Assembly (NCBI RefSeq): GCF_025152745.1
Contig: NZ_CP104040.1
Location: forward strand, 4,245,501 to 4,309,500
Direction: 5' to 3'
Length of the DNA stretch: 64,000 nucleotides
Origin: Rhizobium sp. WSM4643
Lineage (GTDB): Bacteria; Pseudomonadota; Alphaproteobacteria; Rhizobiales; Rhizobiaceae
The notes beneath the pieces were generated by a model. The model saw nothing but the letters and a program-made list of their open reading frames with translations. It ran no database searches and was not told where the DNA came from. Below are positions 38,711-46,617 of this stretch, piece by piece. Within the stretch, counting starts at the first letter, position 1, and every line of letters starts with the position of its first letter. A program made the position numbers and the translations under genes.

Positions 38711-38728
38711 GCGCACAAATAACGCGCA
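38711..38728 (-). promoter_or_regulatory. Candidate NtrC binding site upstream of glnK
   Basis: TGCGCGTTATTTGTGCGC, an imperfect dyad resembling NtrC half-sites (TGCAC...GTGCA), 85-100 bp upstream of the -24 element, a normal enhancer distance. Confidence 0.4.
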
Positions 38729-38750
38729 AATTAAAAAAGTTGCACATTAT

Positions 38751-39635
38751 TTATTCATTTGCCTTTTTCCGAATCAGACCTTCCTGCGTGACCGATGCGA
38801 TCAGGCTACCCGAACGTGTAAATAGGCTACCCCGGGTTAATCCTCTGGCACCTGAAGCCGAGGGACTATCCTGCGTATAAAGCAGCCAGTCATCGAGTTT
38901 GCAGGGTCTGTGGAACCACATCGAGTGATCGAGGCTCGCCACCTGCAGGCTCTGGTCGAAGATGGACGTTCCGTGCGCATAGAGCGACGTATCGAGCAGC
39001 GTCATGTCCGAAAGATAGGCAAGCACCGCCGCCTGATAGAGCCGGTCGTCGGGAACCGGGCCGGTGGCGCGCACCCAGACGTCCTGTTTGGGATCGAGCT
39101 TCCTGTCGGAAAAATAATGCGTCAGCGAGACGGGGCGAATCTCGATCGGCCGCTCACGCTGCCAGTATTTTCGGATCGCCTCCGGCGCGTGGGCGAGATA
39201 CTGTTCCTTGATCTGCTGCTCGCCGAGCAGCGCCTCCGGCATCTCGACTTCGGGCATCGCGATCTGGTGCTCGAAGCCCGGCTCCTCCACCTGGAAGGAG
39301 GCCGACAGCGCGAAGATCGCCTTGCCGTGCTGGATGGCGACGACACGCCTCGTATTGAAGCTCGATCCGTCGCGGATGCGCTCCGCCTGGTAGATGATCG
39401 GCACCGAGGGATCGCCGGGCCGCATGAAATAGGCATGCAGCGAATGGACGAAACGATCGCCCTCGATGGTGCGTTGCGCCGCCATCAGCGCCTGGCCGAT
39501 TACCTGGCCGCCGAAGACCCGCTGCCAGCCGACCTTGGGGCTGCGGCCGCGGAAAATATCGACCTCGATCGGCTCGAGGTCGAGCGTCGAAAGCAGCGTC
39601 TCCATCGCCGAAGGCCCTGATGTCTCGCCCGTCAT
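38751..39635 (-). CDS. tesB: Acyl-CoA thioesterase II
   Basis: A 294-residue double hot-dog thioesterase. Family landmarks: GRSPKVGWQRVFGGQVIGQAL at the N-terminus, HSLHAYFMRPGDP, then in the second half SLDHSMWFHRP with the active Asp/Thr/Gln network. Hydrolyses medium- and long-chain acyl-CoA. The ATG is preceded by GGGAGACATAG. Its 3' end is AT-rich and adjacent to the glnK enhancer region. Confidence 0.92.
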   Translation of the reverse strand: MTGETSGPSAMETLLSTLDLEPIEVDIFRGRSPKVGWQRVFGGQVIGQALMAAQRTIEGDRFVHSLHAYFMRPGDPSVPIIYQAERIRDGSSFNTRRVVAIQHGKAIFALSASFQVEEPGFEHQIAMPEVEMPEALLGEQQIKEQYLAHAPEAIRKYWQRERPIEIRPVSLTHYFSDRKLDPKQDVWVRATGPVPDDRLYQAAVLAYLSDMTLLDTSLYAHGTSIFDQSLQVASLDHSMWFHRPCKLDDWLLYTQDSPSASGARGLTRGSLFTRSGSLIASVTQEGLIRKKANE

Positions 39636-39718
39636 TTCTATGTCTCCCAGCGGTAGGAAGTGAAGTTGCGATGATCTATATAAAGCACATCTGAGGCATA
39701 AGGTACGGGAGCGGCGCG

Positions 39719-40933
39719 ATGCTGGACATGCTGGTTGTGGGTGGGGGTTATGTCGGCCTTTCCGCCGCTGTCGCGGTCAAACAGGCCGCGCCGCATCTGA
39801 ATGTCGCCGTCGTCGAGGCGGCTCCCGAGCATGTCTGGAAAAACGACACGCGCGCTTCCGCCGTCATCGCGGCGGCGGCAAAGATGCTCGAGGTCTTCGG
39901 CATCTGGAACGAGATCGAACCGGAAGCCCAGCCGATCACCAAAATGATCGTCACCGACTCCAAGACCTCCGATCCGGTGCGTCCGGTTTTTCTGACCTTC
40001 GACGGCGAAATCGCCGAAGGCCGGCCCTTCGCCCACATGATCCCGAATGTCGCGATGGTCGCAGCCCTGCGCGGTGCCTGCGACCGGCTCGGCATCGACA
40101 TCCGCCACGGGCTCGGCGCCACGGAGCTGAAGACCCATGACACCCATGTCACCGTCACGCTTTCGGACGGCAGCGCGCTGGAAACCAAGCTATTGGTTGC
40201 CTGCGACGGCGTGCGCTCGACGCTGCGCGATCTCGCCGGCATCAGGACCGTCACCTGGGACTACGGCCAGTCCGGCATCGTTGCCACCGTCGAACACGAG
40301 CGGTCGCATGACGGCTGCGCCGAGGAACATTTCCTGCCGGCCGGCCCCTTCGCCATTCTGCCGCTGAAGAACAACCGCTCCTCGCTCGTCTGGACGGAGC
40401 GCACGCCGGATGCCAACCGGCTGGTCGCTGCCGACGACCTGATCTTCGAGGAAGAGCTCGAACGCCGCTTCGGCCACAAGCTTGGGAGCCTGAAAGTGAT
40501 CGGCGACAAGCGCGCCTTCCCCCTCGGCCTGACGCTCGCCCGCTCCTTCGTCGCGCCGCGTTTCGCGCTGGCCGGCGACGCTGCCCATGGCATCCACCCG
40601 ATTTCCGGTCAGGGACTCAATCTCGGCTTCAAGGATGTGGCGGCACTGGCCGAAACCATCGTGGACGCCGATCGCCTCGGCCTCGATATCGGCTCGATCA
40701 ACATTCTCGAGCGCTACCAGACCTGGCGGCGCTTCGACACCTTCCGCATGGGAGTGACGACCGACGTCTTGAACCGGCTCTTCTCCAACGACGCAACGCC
40801 GATCCGCATCGCCCGCGACGTCGGCCTCGGCATCGTCGACCGGCTGCCGCGCCTCAAATCCTTCTTCATCGGCCAGGCGGCCGGAACGACGGCGAAGGAC
40901 AATCCGCGCCTGCTTGCCGGAGAGACAATTTAA
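39719..40933 (+). CDS. UbiH/UbiF-family FAD monooxygenase (ubiquinone biosynthesis)
   Basis: A 404-residue flavoprotein hydroxylase. FAD motif VVGGGYVGLSAAVAV at the N-terminus, DG motif (ACDGVRSTLRDLAG, about 160) and GDAAHGIHPISGQGLNLGFKD (about 283-303) are all present. Members hydroxylate the ubiquinone ring at C1, C5 or C6; alphaproteobacterial members may act at more than one position, so no symbol is given. The TAA stop is the first base triplet of a repeat. Confidence 0.88.
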   Translation: MLDMLVVGGGYVGLSAAVAVKQAAPHLNVAVVEAAPEHVWKNDTRASAVIAAAAKMLEVFGIWNEIEPEAQPITKMIVTDSKTSDPVRPVFLTFDGEIAEGRPFAHMIPNVAMVAALRGACDRLGIDIRHGLGATELKTHDTHVTVTLSDGSALETKLLVACDGVRSTLRDLAGIRTVTWDYGQSGIVATVEHERSHDGCAEEHFLPAGPFAILPLKNNRSSLVWTERTPDANRLVAADDLIFEEELERRFGHKLGSLKVIGDKRAFPLGLTLARSFVAPRFALAGDAAHGIHPISGQGLNLGFKDVAALAETIVDADRLGLDIGSINILERYQTWRRFDTFRMGVTTDVLNRLFSNDATPIRIARDVGLGIVDRLPRLKSFFIGQAAGTTAKDNPRLLAGETI

Positions 40934-41009
40934 CCTTTGTTTTTACGCAATACCCGGCAAAAGCGCCTCGCGCCTTGCCTGGGAAAACCGCTTCCGAGAA
41001 TTGCTTTAG
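40931..41009. repeat. RIME-like repeat (family B) spanning a convergent junction
   Basis: TAACCTTTGTTTTTACGCAAT...GGCAAAAGCG...GGGAAAACCGCTTCCGAGAATTGCTTTA. Shares segments with the elements at 31363 and 59561. It reaches from the stop of the UbiH-like gene to the stop of the Trm112-like gene. Confidence 0.7.
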
Positions 41010-41194
41010 TCGTCGAGGCGGCGGGCCTCGGATACCAGCATGATCGGAATGCCGTCTCGGATTGGATAGGCAAGCCGTGCCTTTTCCGAGACGAGCTCAT
41101 TCTGCTCGCGATCATAGGAAAGCCGGCCCTTGGAGAGCGGGCAGACCAGGAGATCGAGCAGCTTGGGATCGACGCGGCTGAGTTTTTCATCCAT
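41006..41194 (-). CDS. Trm112-like / UPF0434 small protein
   Basis: 62 residues matching the bacterial Trm112p-like (YcaR/UPF0434) family: [19 protein letters not shown], then [20 protein letters not shown]. Eukaryotic Trm112 activates methyltransferases; the bacterial form has only one of the usual zinc cysteines here (VCPL), so zinc binding is doubtful. Third gene of cnoX-lonN-trm112. Confidence 0.85.
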   Translation of the reverse strand: MDEKLSRVDPKLLDLLVCPLSKGRLSYDREQNELVSEKARLAYPIRDGIPIMLVSEARRLDD

Positions 41195-41203
41195 GGCTGA
41201 AGT

Positions 41204-41875
41204 CTACTGCAGAACCGTGTCGGAGTCACCGAAGACGCGCGCCAGCACGATTTCGGTAATGGCGATCAGCGTCTCAGCCCGCGTCTTCAGATCCGGCGCC
41301 TCCAGCAGCGCCTGTTTTTCCGCCGGCCCGAAGGGTGACATCATCGCCAGCGAATTGACGAGCGTCAGATTGCTCGCCCGCTCGACGCTCTCCCAGTCCG
41401 CCTCCAGCTTGTTGGCATCGAGATAGTCCCTGAAGGCGGTGAGAAGCGCAGCGCGATCAACCGCCTCCTCCTCGTTTTCGGCCGAGAGGTCGGCGATGAA
41501 TGGGGCGATACGGAAGATACGGAAGGGATCGTTGGTCGATTTCTCTTCCAGCAGCCGGAAGCGGCAGACGCCGGTCAGCGATACGATACAGCGCCCGTCG
41601 CCAGTCTCCGCGAAGGAGGTGATGCGGCCGAGGCAGCCGACAGCGGCAAGGTTGGGCTCGCCGCCCTTGTCCTCATGTTCGCCAAGCGCCGGCTGCACCA
41701 TGCCGATCAGCCGGTTTCCGCTCAATGCTGCATCCAGCATCGCCAGATAGCGCGGCTCGAAAATGTTGAGGGGTAGCTGCCCGGCCGGCAGGAGGAGGGC
41801 GCCGGTCAGGGGGAAGACAGCGATCGCATCAGGCAGATCGCCCGGCTTCAGGTATCTGGCATTCCCGACTTGCAT
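41204..41875 (-). CDS. LON N-terminal substrate-binding domain protein
   Basis: A 223-residue stand-alone Lon N-domain (PUA-like) without ATPase or protease parts. AVFPLTGALLLPAGQLPLNIFEPRYLAML is the domain signature; the rest is helical. Family members are common in Alphaproteobacteria with unknown role, perhaps substrate recognition. The start at MQVGNARYL is likely; a second ATG at 41905 adds ten residues. It lies between the thioredoxin-TPR gene and the Trm112-like gene on one strand. Confidence 0.85.
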   Translation of the reverse strand: MQVGNARYLKPGDLPDAIAVFPLTGALLLPAGQLPLNIFEPRYLAMLDAALSGNRLIGMVQPALGEHEDKGGEPNLAAVGCLGRITSFAETGDGRCIVSLTGVCRFRLLEEKSTNDPFRIFRIAPFIADLSAENEEEAVDRAALLTAFRDYLDANKLEADWESVERASNLTLVNSLAMMSPFGPAEKQALLEAPDLKTRAETLIAITEIVLARVFGDSDTVLQ

Positions 41876-41978
41876 GAAACCGTCCCGCATTCTTGTAACG
41901 GGCATGCCCGTCTTGACGAGAATGTGGTGCCCTCGCCCGAAAACGCAAGGGCAGATGTTCGAAACTTAGCAGGATTCA

Positions 41979-42005
41979 GATTTTAGGCCGATCAGGCCTA
42001 AAATC
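41979..42005 (-). terminator. Hairpin after the thioredoxin-TPR gene
   Basis: GATTTTAGGCC-TGATC-GGCCTAAAATC (minus-strand reading), an 11-bp perfect stem extended by AGGAT/ATCCT. No T-run follows, so it may be a pause or mRNA-stability element instead. Confidence 0.45.
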
Positions 42006-42013
42006 ATCCTGAT

Positions 42014-42988
42014 CTACGAGAACAGCATCGCCGAAAGCTTGCGGCGCGCTGCAACCGTCGCTGGATCCTTGAAGCCCCAGACCTCGAAGAACTGCAGCAG
42101 TTGGCGGCGGGCGCCATCATCGTCGAAGGCACGGTCCTTGCGCATGATCTGAAGCAGGTGGTCGGCCGCTTCGTCGCGCCGGCCCTCGACATTGCGGATC
42201 TTGGCGAGCTTGATCCGCGCCTCGTGGTCATCAGGATTGGCGGCCAGTTCACGTTCGAGCGCAACGGGGTCGCCGAGCTTGCGGGCCTCTTCGATCTGCT
42301 CGAGTTTCATCAGCACGGCCTGGATGCCGGTGTCTTTTGCCAGCTCTTCCGGCAATTCCCTCAGTATGTCGCGCGCCCGCTGATGCTGGTTGTCGGCGAT
42401 CATGCATTCGGCCATCCCGGCAAGCGCCTTGGCATTCTCGGGATCGGCCTGCATGACGGCGCCATAGAGCTGAGCGGCCTCGTCGATATTGCCGGCGGCA
42501 AGCAGTTCCGCCGCTTCCGCAAGCACCGCTTCGATTTCGGCCGCCTGGTCGGCGCCGGCCGGACCGGCGATCCGGTCGATGAACTGCTGGATCTGGCTTT
42601 CCGGCACCGCGCCCATGAAACCGTCGGCAGGACGGCCGTTGACGAAGGCGATGACGGCGGGGATCGACTGGATGCCGAGCTGACCGGCGATCGACGGATG
42701 GTCGTCGATGTTCATCTTGACCAGCCGGACACGGCCCTTGGCTTCGTTGACCACCTTTTCCAAGGCCGGCGTCAGTTGCTTGCACGGACCGCACCAGGGC
42801 GCCCAGAAATCGACCAGCACCGGCTGGCTGCGCGATGCCTCGATGACGTCCTTGGAAAAATTCGCGGTCGTCGTCTCCGTGATGTAGCTGCCGGCCGCAG
42901 CCGCGGGTTCCGGCGCAGCGCCGAAGCTTGTGCTCGCCGTCATCTGATTTCCGAAGGAACCGCTATAGGGGTTGTCGCTGCCGCTCAT
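42014..42988 (-). CDS. Thioredoxin-TPR co-chaperone, CnoX/YbbN type
   Basis: 324 residues: a variable N-terminus (1-40), a thioredoxin domain (about 42-150) with active site WCGPC (Cys66, Cys69), and TPR_20-type helical repeats (about 165-320, e.g. AAQLYGAVMQADPENAKALAG). E. coli CnoX lacks the redox pair, but the form here keeps CGPC, as in Caulobacter, so it may combine holdase and thioredoxin activity. First gene of a three-gene operon. Confidence 0.88.
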   Translation of the reverse strand: MSGSDNPYSGSFGNQMTASTSFGAAPEPAAAAGSYITETTTANFSKDVIEASRSQPVLVDFWAPWCGPCKQLTPALEKVVNEAKGRVRLVKMNIDDHPSIAGQLGIQSIPAVIAFVNGRPADGFMGAVPESQIQQFIDRIAGPAGADQAAEIEAVLAEAAELLAAGNIDEAAQLYGAVMQADPENAKALAGMAECMIADNQHQRARDILRELPEELAKDTGIQAVLMKLEQIEEARKLGDPVALERELAANPDDHEARIKLAKIRNVEGRRDEAADHLLQIMRKDRAFDDDGARRQLLQFFEVWGFKDPATVAARRKLSAMLFS

Positions 42989-43029
42989 AGGTATCTCCCG
43001 CCGCGCCGATCCTGCCGGCGTCTTTGCTA

Positions 43030-43132
43030 AAGCATGTCGCGCAAAACTGTGGTGCGGTTTTGCGATAAAGGCATGCGCAAAACCAGAGACTAAAGCGCGG
43101 CAAGCGAATCTGAAAGATCGCGACGCGCCTTA
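43030..43132 (+). repeat. RIME-like repeat (family A, long form)
   Basis: AAGCATGTCGCGCAAAACTGT, GCGGTTTTGCGA, then AGCGAATCTGAAAGATCGCGACGCG, the direct counterpart of the minus-strand element at 28311. Fills the gap between cnoX and the proX-like gene. Confidence 0.75.
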
Positions 43133-43148
43133 GCGCTAAAATCGTATG

Positions 43149-43658
43149 TCAGGACGTCACTTTCAAGACAAGCGGCTTATGTCCCGTGGCTTCCATGAAA
43201 CGGATGAGATCGCTGCTCGCAATCGATGTCGTCGCATCGTTGGACAGCGGATGACAGTTGACGATCTCTTCGCGCATCAGATCGGCATCGAGCACGAACG
43301 TAACATTCTCCGCGGTATCGTTGATCGCGCCGAACGCCGTGACGGCCCCGGGGATGACGCCGAGATATTCCATCAGCTTTTCCGCCCTGCCGAAGGAAAC
43401 CCGGCCGGACCCGCCGATCAAATTGTGCACCTGTTTGAGGTCCACCTCGGCATTTTCCTCCACCGTCAGCAAAAAATACCTGTCCTTCTTGTCTTTGACG
43501 AACAAGTTCTTGGTGTGGCCGCCGGGGATCTCGTCACGCAGGGCCACCGATTCGGCGACAGTGAAGACCGGCGCGTGGTCGATTGTCTTATGAGCAATGC
43601 CGAGCCCATCGAGAAAGGCAAACAATTCTTCTCTTGTCTTCGGGGCATTTTCGGACAT
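43149..43658 (-). CDS. Prolyl-tRNA editing (YbaK/ProX-type) deacylase
   Basis: A 169-residue free-standing trans-editing domain of the INS superfamily. Landmarks: HAPVFTVAES, GGHTKNLFVKDKKDRYFLL with the catalytic Lys, and GAVTAFGAINDT. It should clear mischarged Ala- or Cys-tRNA(Pro). The start at MSENAPKTRE is chosen over an ATG four codons upstream. Confidence 0.85.
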   Translation of the reverse strand: MSENAPKTREELFAFLDGLGIAHKTIDHAPVFTVAESVALRDEIPGGHTKNLFVKDKKDRYFLLTVEENAEVDLKQVHNLIGGSGRVSFGRAEKLMEYLGVIPGAVTAFGAINDTAENVTFVLDADLMREEIVNCHPLSNDATTSIASSDLIRFMEATGHKPLVLKVTS

Positions 43659-43914
43659 GGGGCAATCCATTGGACAGGAAGGGAAAAAAGCGAGGCGTCC
43701 TGATTAAGTCGGCCCACATCGTTTGGCAATCTTTGCGACCGACGCTTTGCCCCGCATTTGCGGCCTTTCCACCGGGCGTCTGCGAACACCGGAATTTTTC
43801 TTCGCCTCTCCGTCATTTCCCTGTTGCATTTGAAAACCCGTTAGGCCATATAGCGCCGGTCGCCGCGAGGCGGCGCCCACGGTCCAACAACTACCCCGGA
43901 CCGATGCGGATTGA

Positions 43915-43989
43915 GCGGGTGTAGCTCAGGGGTAGAGCACAACCTTGCCAAGGTTGGGGTCGAGGGTTCGAATCCCTTCGCCCGCTCCA
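43915..43989 (+). tRNA. tRNA-Gly(GCC)
   Basis: Full cloverleaf read by eye: acceptor GCGGGTG/CGCCCGC, D arm GCTC...GAGC, anticodon stem CAACC/GGTTG with loop TTGCCAA (anticodon GCC at 43947-43949), T arm GAGGGTTCGAATCCCTT, discriminator T, and an encoded CCA. Lower-GC accessory DNA begins just downstream. Confidence 0.95.
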
Positions 43990-44132
43990 GTTTCTCAAAT
44001 TTCCAACAAGGATAGAAACGCCCGGCGAGCCTCTGTGGGTCTAGTTTTTTCATGGAACCAAAGAGATACCGGGAGCCTTTCAAGGCTGATGGCGCTCCAT
44101 CAGCCAGAACCAGGCCCACACCTCTACCATCG

Positions 44133-44733
44133 TCAGCCTTTCCACAGCCAGTTCGGATCGATCGCGGGCGCCGGTGGAAATGGATTGAAAACTGTCGGAT
44201 TGATGAAATTTGTGACCGGTATCGGCCGCTTGTTTTCGAAGATTTCGATCAATAGGCCATGCAACCGTCTTATTGTTTCTTGATCGCTTGCCCACCCGCT
44301 TGGAGAGTAGGCCAATTCTTCGATTTCTTTTTTGTCTTGTGAAAAGCCGGTAGCCCGCGCGATAGCGTAGACCAAATCAATGAAAGCATCGTCGTTCTTT
44401 CCAGAACGATTCGTCGGCCACGCCCGGAATCAGTTTTCTTGACAGAAGACGGATATAAGCTTTGTAGGCCGCCAGCACGGTCTCTTCTTCACTAAAGTAC
44501 ACTTGGATGAGATCCAACGACGAGACGTGTTCGGGATCAAGCTGAAATCGCCGTGTTTTCATGAGTGATGCGAAAATTTCTGCTTTCTGCCGCAATTTGA
44601 GTGCCTCGACCTCCTCTCGTCTCGTGATCTTCACCGCACGGATCGGACCAATGTAGACGGCGAAAGCGGTGACGCCTAAGATCAGAATATTGATCCAATC
44701 CTTCGCCTGAAATGCCCAAAAGTTTGAGTCCAT
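44133..44733 (-). pseudogene. DUF6680-like membrane-anchored protein, broken by one frameshift
   Basis: Two minus-strand reading frames join into one protein of about 200 aa. The first gives an N-terminal TM helix (ILILGVTAFAVYIGPI), then RRFQLDPEHVSSLDLI and RKLIPGVADESFWK. It fails at an AAA run (plus-strand TTT at 44398-44400). Dropping one A continues as NDDAFIDLVYAIARATG and GLLIEIFENKRPIPV. The joined product resembles DUF6680. The ATG overlaps the stop of the upstream gene (TGATG), so the two formed an operon. A sequencing error would explain the shift equally well. Confidence 0.6.
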
Positions 44734-45071
44734 CACGGCAGTTCCCGAACTTTTTGGAGCCGAACGTTAACGTTCCCCAGCGGCGTCCGAAGCTCTAGAA
44801 AGGGCTCTTTGTCAAATTTCATTGGAAAGACGAAAGGCACTTCATAGGTTAGCCCTTGCGCGGGTGCTGTGACGCCTTGCACCACGGTTACACCAGGTGG
44901 CACTTGAACCGAAACCGTACCTGTAAGCTTGCCTTCTTCGTCCTCGCCAAAAGCGCCATCGAAACTGACACCCGCCATGTCCGCGCCCGATATTTTACCG
45001 TCGGCTATTACAAACATTGCCAAGCCGTTAGCCGCACCGCCTGCGAAGTAGCCCGCGTAGAAACCAGTCAT
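44733..45071 (-). CDS. Small hypothetical protein, GrlR-like
   Basis: 112 residues, intact. It starts with MTGFYAGYFAGG and has FVIADGKISGADMAGVSFDG followed by alternating beta-strand segments, similar to the small beta-barrel proteins annotated as GrlR-like (named after a type III secretion repressor). An excellent ribosome binding site (GAGGAGGTG) lies seven bases upstream of the ATG. It is translationally coupled to the DUF6680-like gene. The function outside pathogens is unknown, and the match is by general pattern only. Confidence 0.5.
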   Translation of the reverse strand: MTGFYAGYFAGGAANGLAMFVIADGKISGADMAGVSFDGAFGEDEEGKLTGTVSVQVPPGVTVVQGVTAPAQGLTYEVPFVFPMKFDKEPFLELRTPLGNVNVRLQKVRELP

Positions 45072-45188
45072 CGCCACACCTCCTCGGTTGCAAGGAGAAG
45101 GTCAAATTCTCTGAGTCGGAACAATTAGACGGAGAGCTTAATCACAATTATTACTTTTATTTCGAATCTCGAATTACATCTTCAAATT

Positions 45189-45966
45189 ATGGTGTCGCCG
45201 CGAATGACTGATGCTCAAACATTCATCGCTCGTCACTTTGTGGCGATAAGCGTCAACTCTCGCATGAAGGATGATCAAGGCCCCGACCGTTTCTTCGCGG
45301 CTTCCGGGTTGCTGATACGCATCGGGGACATATTTGGCATTCTGACAGCGGGTCATGTGGTCGAATACCTCGATGAGGCCGTGAATCACCCAGACATCAT
45401 CAGCCTTGGGTGCCAGTTGCTAGACACCTTCGGCGAAACGAAGCTAAGCGACCACGGGGTTCCTTATGATCTTAAGAGCTCGCCTCGCCTCCATTTTCAC
45501 GACGACAAACTTGGGCTCGATTGTTTCTCGAGGAGCACCAAATCCGATTAATCGCGAAACACAATATTGTCCCGCTCACATACGAGGCTTCGCAGAACGA
45601 ACCTGCCGACCTTGAGGTCTTTTTTCTGCTCGGTCTTCCTGTTGAGCTAACATCCGAAAGGGTATCGCCTTCGGGAAACGCCACTGTCGGAATGACGATG
45701 CTCAGGCTTAAGAAAGCCGAACCGGAAGAGCAGACCACGCTCTTTCCGAGGTTTATCGCCACAATCGATAGCCGGACCCATCTACAGAGCCTAGAGGGCA
45801 TGAGTGGTGGGCCGATTTTTGGTTTCAACACCGAGCGCCCTAACAAATTCAATCGTCATGGAAGAAATCGGAGCGCAAGATATTCGGGTGCCCGGTAGCG
45901 CACATATATGACATTCTCAACCATCTACACAATGAAGCCGCTAAAGAGCTTGCGCGGAACAGCTGA
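45189..45966 (+). pseudogene. Trypsin-like serine peptidase domain protein, broken by two frameshifts
   Basis: Three consecutive plus-strand frames make one protein. Frame one (45189-45521) carries the catalytic-His motif FGILTAGHVVEY (His56). Restoring one T at GATTG (about 45521) continues through LFLEEHQIRLIAKHNIVPL to the serine motif LEGMSGGPIFGF. A further break near 45853 then leads to QSSWKKSERKIFGCPVAH and a TGA at 45964-45966. His and Ser motifs survive, but the gene cannot make a full product. Base composition is lower in GC than the flanks. Divergent from the GrlR-like/DUF6680 pair. Confidence 0.65.
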
Positions 45967-45994
45967 TTTGACGCCTTGTGCTACGTGTCAGAGG

Positions 45995-46192
45995 TCATTT
46001 TGGCAGGTATCCGTAGATTGATATCCATTCTCGACGGGTAGCCTCTAAAGCGCATAGCCGCATCGACTTTCTGTTCGGCGAATTGTCGAGCGCTTCGCTG
46101 ACTTCATCGGCAAGCCACGCCCCACCATAATCTATATAGCGCTTCGGAATCCCGAAATTGGTGGCGGTATTGAAATCATTGGATGTTTCCCC
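45995..46192 (-). other. Possible gene remnant without a start codon
   Basis: A minus-strand open frame ending in TGA at 45995-45997 reads IPKRYIDYGGAWLADEVSEA and then ATRREWISIYGYLPK, with protein-like composition, but no start codon or upstream continuation is visible; upstream it runs into palindromes. I do not recognise it. It may be the tail of a lost gene or chance. Confidence 0.2.
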
Positions 46193-46264
46193 GCGGCGGC
46201 ACCGCCCAAAACGCGACGAATTTCGGAATCCCGAAGTGGGGGAATTTCGGGATCCCGAAGTGGG
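46143..46264. repeat. Three TTCGGNATCCCGAA palindromes
   Basis: The 14-bp palindrome occurs at 46143-46156, 46222-46235 and 46246-46259. The last two are part of a 22-bp tandem unit, AATTTCGG(A/G)ATCCCGAAGTGGG, repeated with a 2-bp gap. This is the bulk of the gene-free 650 bp before the MlrC gene. It could be operator DNA or a small mobile repeat. Confidence 0.7.
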
Positions 46265-46617
46265 ATTTTTTCTCTATGGCGACGCGGCCAGTGCTGTCGG
46301 CAGCAATCGGCCCGCATCATCCGACGGAAAAAACCGAGTCGGTCGGAGGCTCACCGATTACGGCACCTTCCACCTCGACGCCGGCTTAGAAGATCAAGAT
46401 TGTAATTTATTTTGGTTGATTGGTTCGTTTGTAAACTTATTGTCGAGGCAAAAGGACGCGTCTTCGGATCGGATCCCGCATGTTCAGTTTATCGCAGCAC
46501 AAACTCCGTCGAGCGACACCGATCTGCACGCAGCGTGTCGATGCCGGCGCTCGGGCCGGAGTGCCAGCATCGCCGCCCATAACGTCCTGATTGCTCCCAA
46601 CATCAACTGAGGTTCCC

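Noticed and set aside
46158..46610. A 150-codon frame across the palindromes upstream of MlrC
   Set aside because: It arises from reading the repeats (FRNPEVG, FRDPEVG) and has no ribosome binding site or family.
43915..46617. Prophage or integrative element with attachment repeats at tRNA-Gly
   Set aside because: No integrase and no second copy of the tRNA 3' end could be found by eye within the window; only the islet itself is reported.
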